In this document: positions 5,727-6,049 of the stretch, in pieces
Numbering within the stretch: the first letter of the stretch is position 1
Layout of the letters: every line of letters begins with the position of its first letter
NCBI GenBank assembly: GCA_937960625.1
Contig: CALGPD010000490.1
Location: 1 to 6,049 of the forward strand
Source: an uncultured Spirochaetia bacterium
Lineage (GTDB): Bacteria; Spirochaetota; CALGPD01
Direction: 5' to 3'
Length of the DNA: 6,049 nucleotides
Made by a program: the position numbers and the translations under genes
Notes under the pieces: model-generated
Told to the model about the DNA's origin: nothing
The model's input: the letters and a program-made list of their open reading frames with translations, nothing else
Databases searched by the model: none

Positions 5727-6049
5727 ATGTCAAAAATAAAGAAAATAATTGTGTTTTTTTTGGTTTTATCGCTATTAAGCTTACAAGCAAAAAACATAGC
5801 TTTTACTTGGAGTGCTTATCATTGTCATGATGAAAGCCATATAGATATAATTTGGAAAGCCTATGCCAGAGGCCGGCAAATATACATGGATTGTTTTAAT
5901 AATGGTGATCCTTGTTGGAAAACATACGGTGACGGAAGAGGAGGTGCAGAGCATAAAGCTCAACTTTTCAATTATTTAAAAGCTGCTCAGTTTAGCCTTG
6001 GTCTTTTAGTAAATTTCGGACATTTTCCAAAAATAGAAATAGAAAGGAT
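5727..6049 (+). CDS. Secreted Cys-containing protein whose 3' part reads as a GxxExxY (PDDEXK_3) C-terminus; runs off the window
   Basis: ATG 5727 has AAGGAG (5715-5720) 6 bases upstream and lies 17 bases after the barrel gene's stop, so the two are probably cotranscribed. The frame stays open for 107 codons to the window end. Residues 1-21 are a Sec signal peptide (KIKK, then IIVFFLVLSLLS, cleavage after LQA). Residues 22-74 are unrecognised, with cysteines at 33, 56 and 63 and a His/Asp-rich patch (HCHDESH, 32-38). From residue 75 the sequence changes character: EHKAQLFNYLK (75-85), GLLVNFG (92-98) and PKIEIER (101-107). These match the C-terminal third of GxxExxY proteins (PF13366/TIGR04256), normally cytoplasmic and about 120-130 residues. 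The GxxExxY motif and the nuclease-like core are absent. A signal peptide on such a tail is unexpected, so gene fusion, recombination or assembly chimera should be considered. Confidence 0.7.
   Translation, partial: MSKIKKIIVFFLVLSLLSLQAKNIAFTWSAYHCHDESHIDIIWKAYARGRQIYMDCFNNGDPCWKTYGDGRGGAEHKAQLFNYLKAAQFSLGLLVNFGHFPKIEIER
6031..6049 (+). repeat. 19-base direct repeat, copy 2, at the window edge
   Basis: Identical to 4542-4560 and in the same reading frame. It encodes the last residues of the GxxExxY-like tail. The window stops exactly where the observable match stops, so its right boundary is unknown. Confidence 0.8.

Overview
The window is AT-rich DNA. An outer-membrane-type beta-barrel, signal peptides ending in Ala-x-Ala-like sites and a chemotaxis receptor point to a motile diderm bacterium. 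The intergenic DNA carries CACGAAGG-type 9-mers, a GCGAAGCAATCCC hairpin repeat and a TGTTCATC-type tail. I associate such repeats with genomes of uncultured bacteria, but nothing here fixes the phylum.

Left part (1-948): a plus-strand terminator for a gene lying before the window, a possible 43-residue protein on the minus strand overlapping that terminator, a gene-poor stretch ending in an AT palindrome, and a PaaI-like hotdog thioesterase. Middle (949-3746): a long chemotaxis receptor with one extracellular Cache domain, convergent with an alpha/beta hydrolase. The hydrolase starts at TTG and has its own extended -10 promoter and a hairpin plus T-run in its leader. The two genes end 6 bases apart.

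Right part (3747-6049): about 900 bases of mosaic repeats and hairpins hold the 3' remnant of a PKD-domain gene. Then come two tightly spaced genes for exported proteins: an eight-strand-like outer-membrane barrel with a helical N-terminal half, and a short secreted Cys-containing protein running off the window.

The most interesting point is the last gene. Its N-terminus looks like a secreted protein, but from about 5946 it reads as the C-terminal third of a GxxExxY (PDDEXK_3) protein. The last 19 bases of the window repeat, in the same reading frame, the end of the PKD remnant at 4542-4560. The barrel gene is preceded in frame by NAAACACAC 9-mers of the kind I associate with GxxExxY genes. 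The barrel and secreted genes may therefore sit inside, or be recombined with, a dispersed GxxExxY repeat unit. A chimeric assembly is the main alternative.
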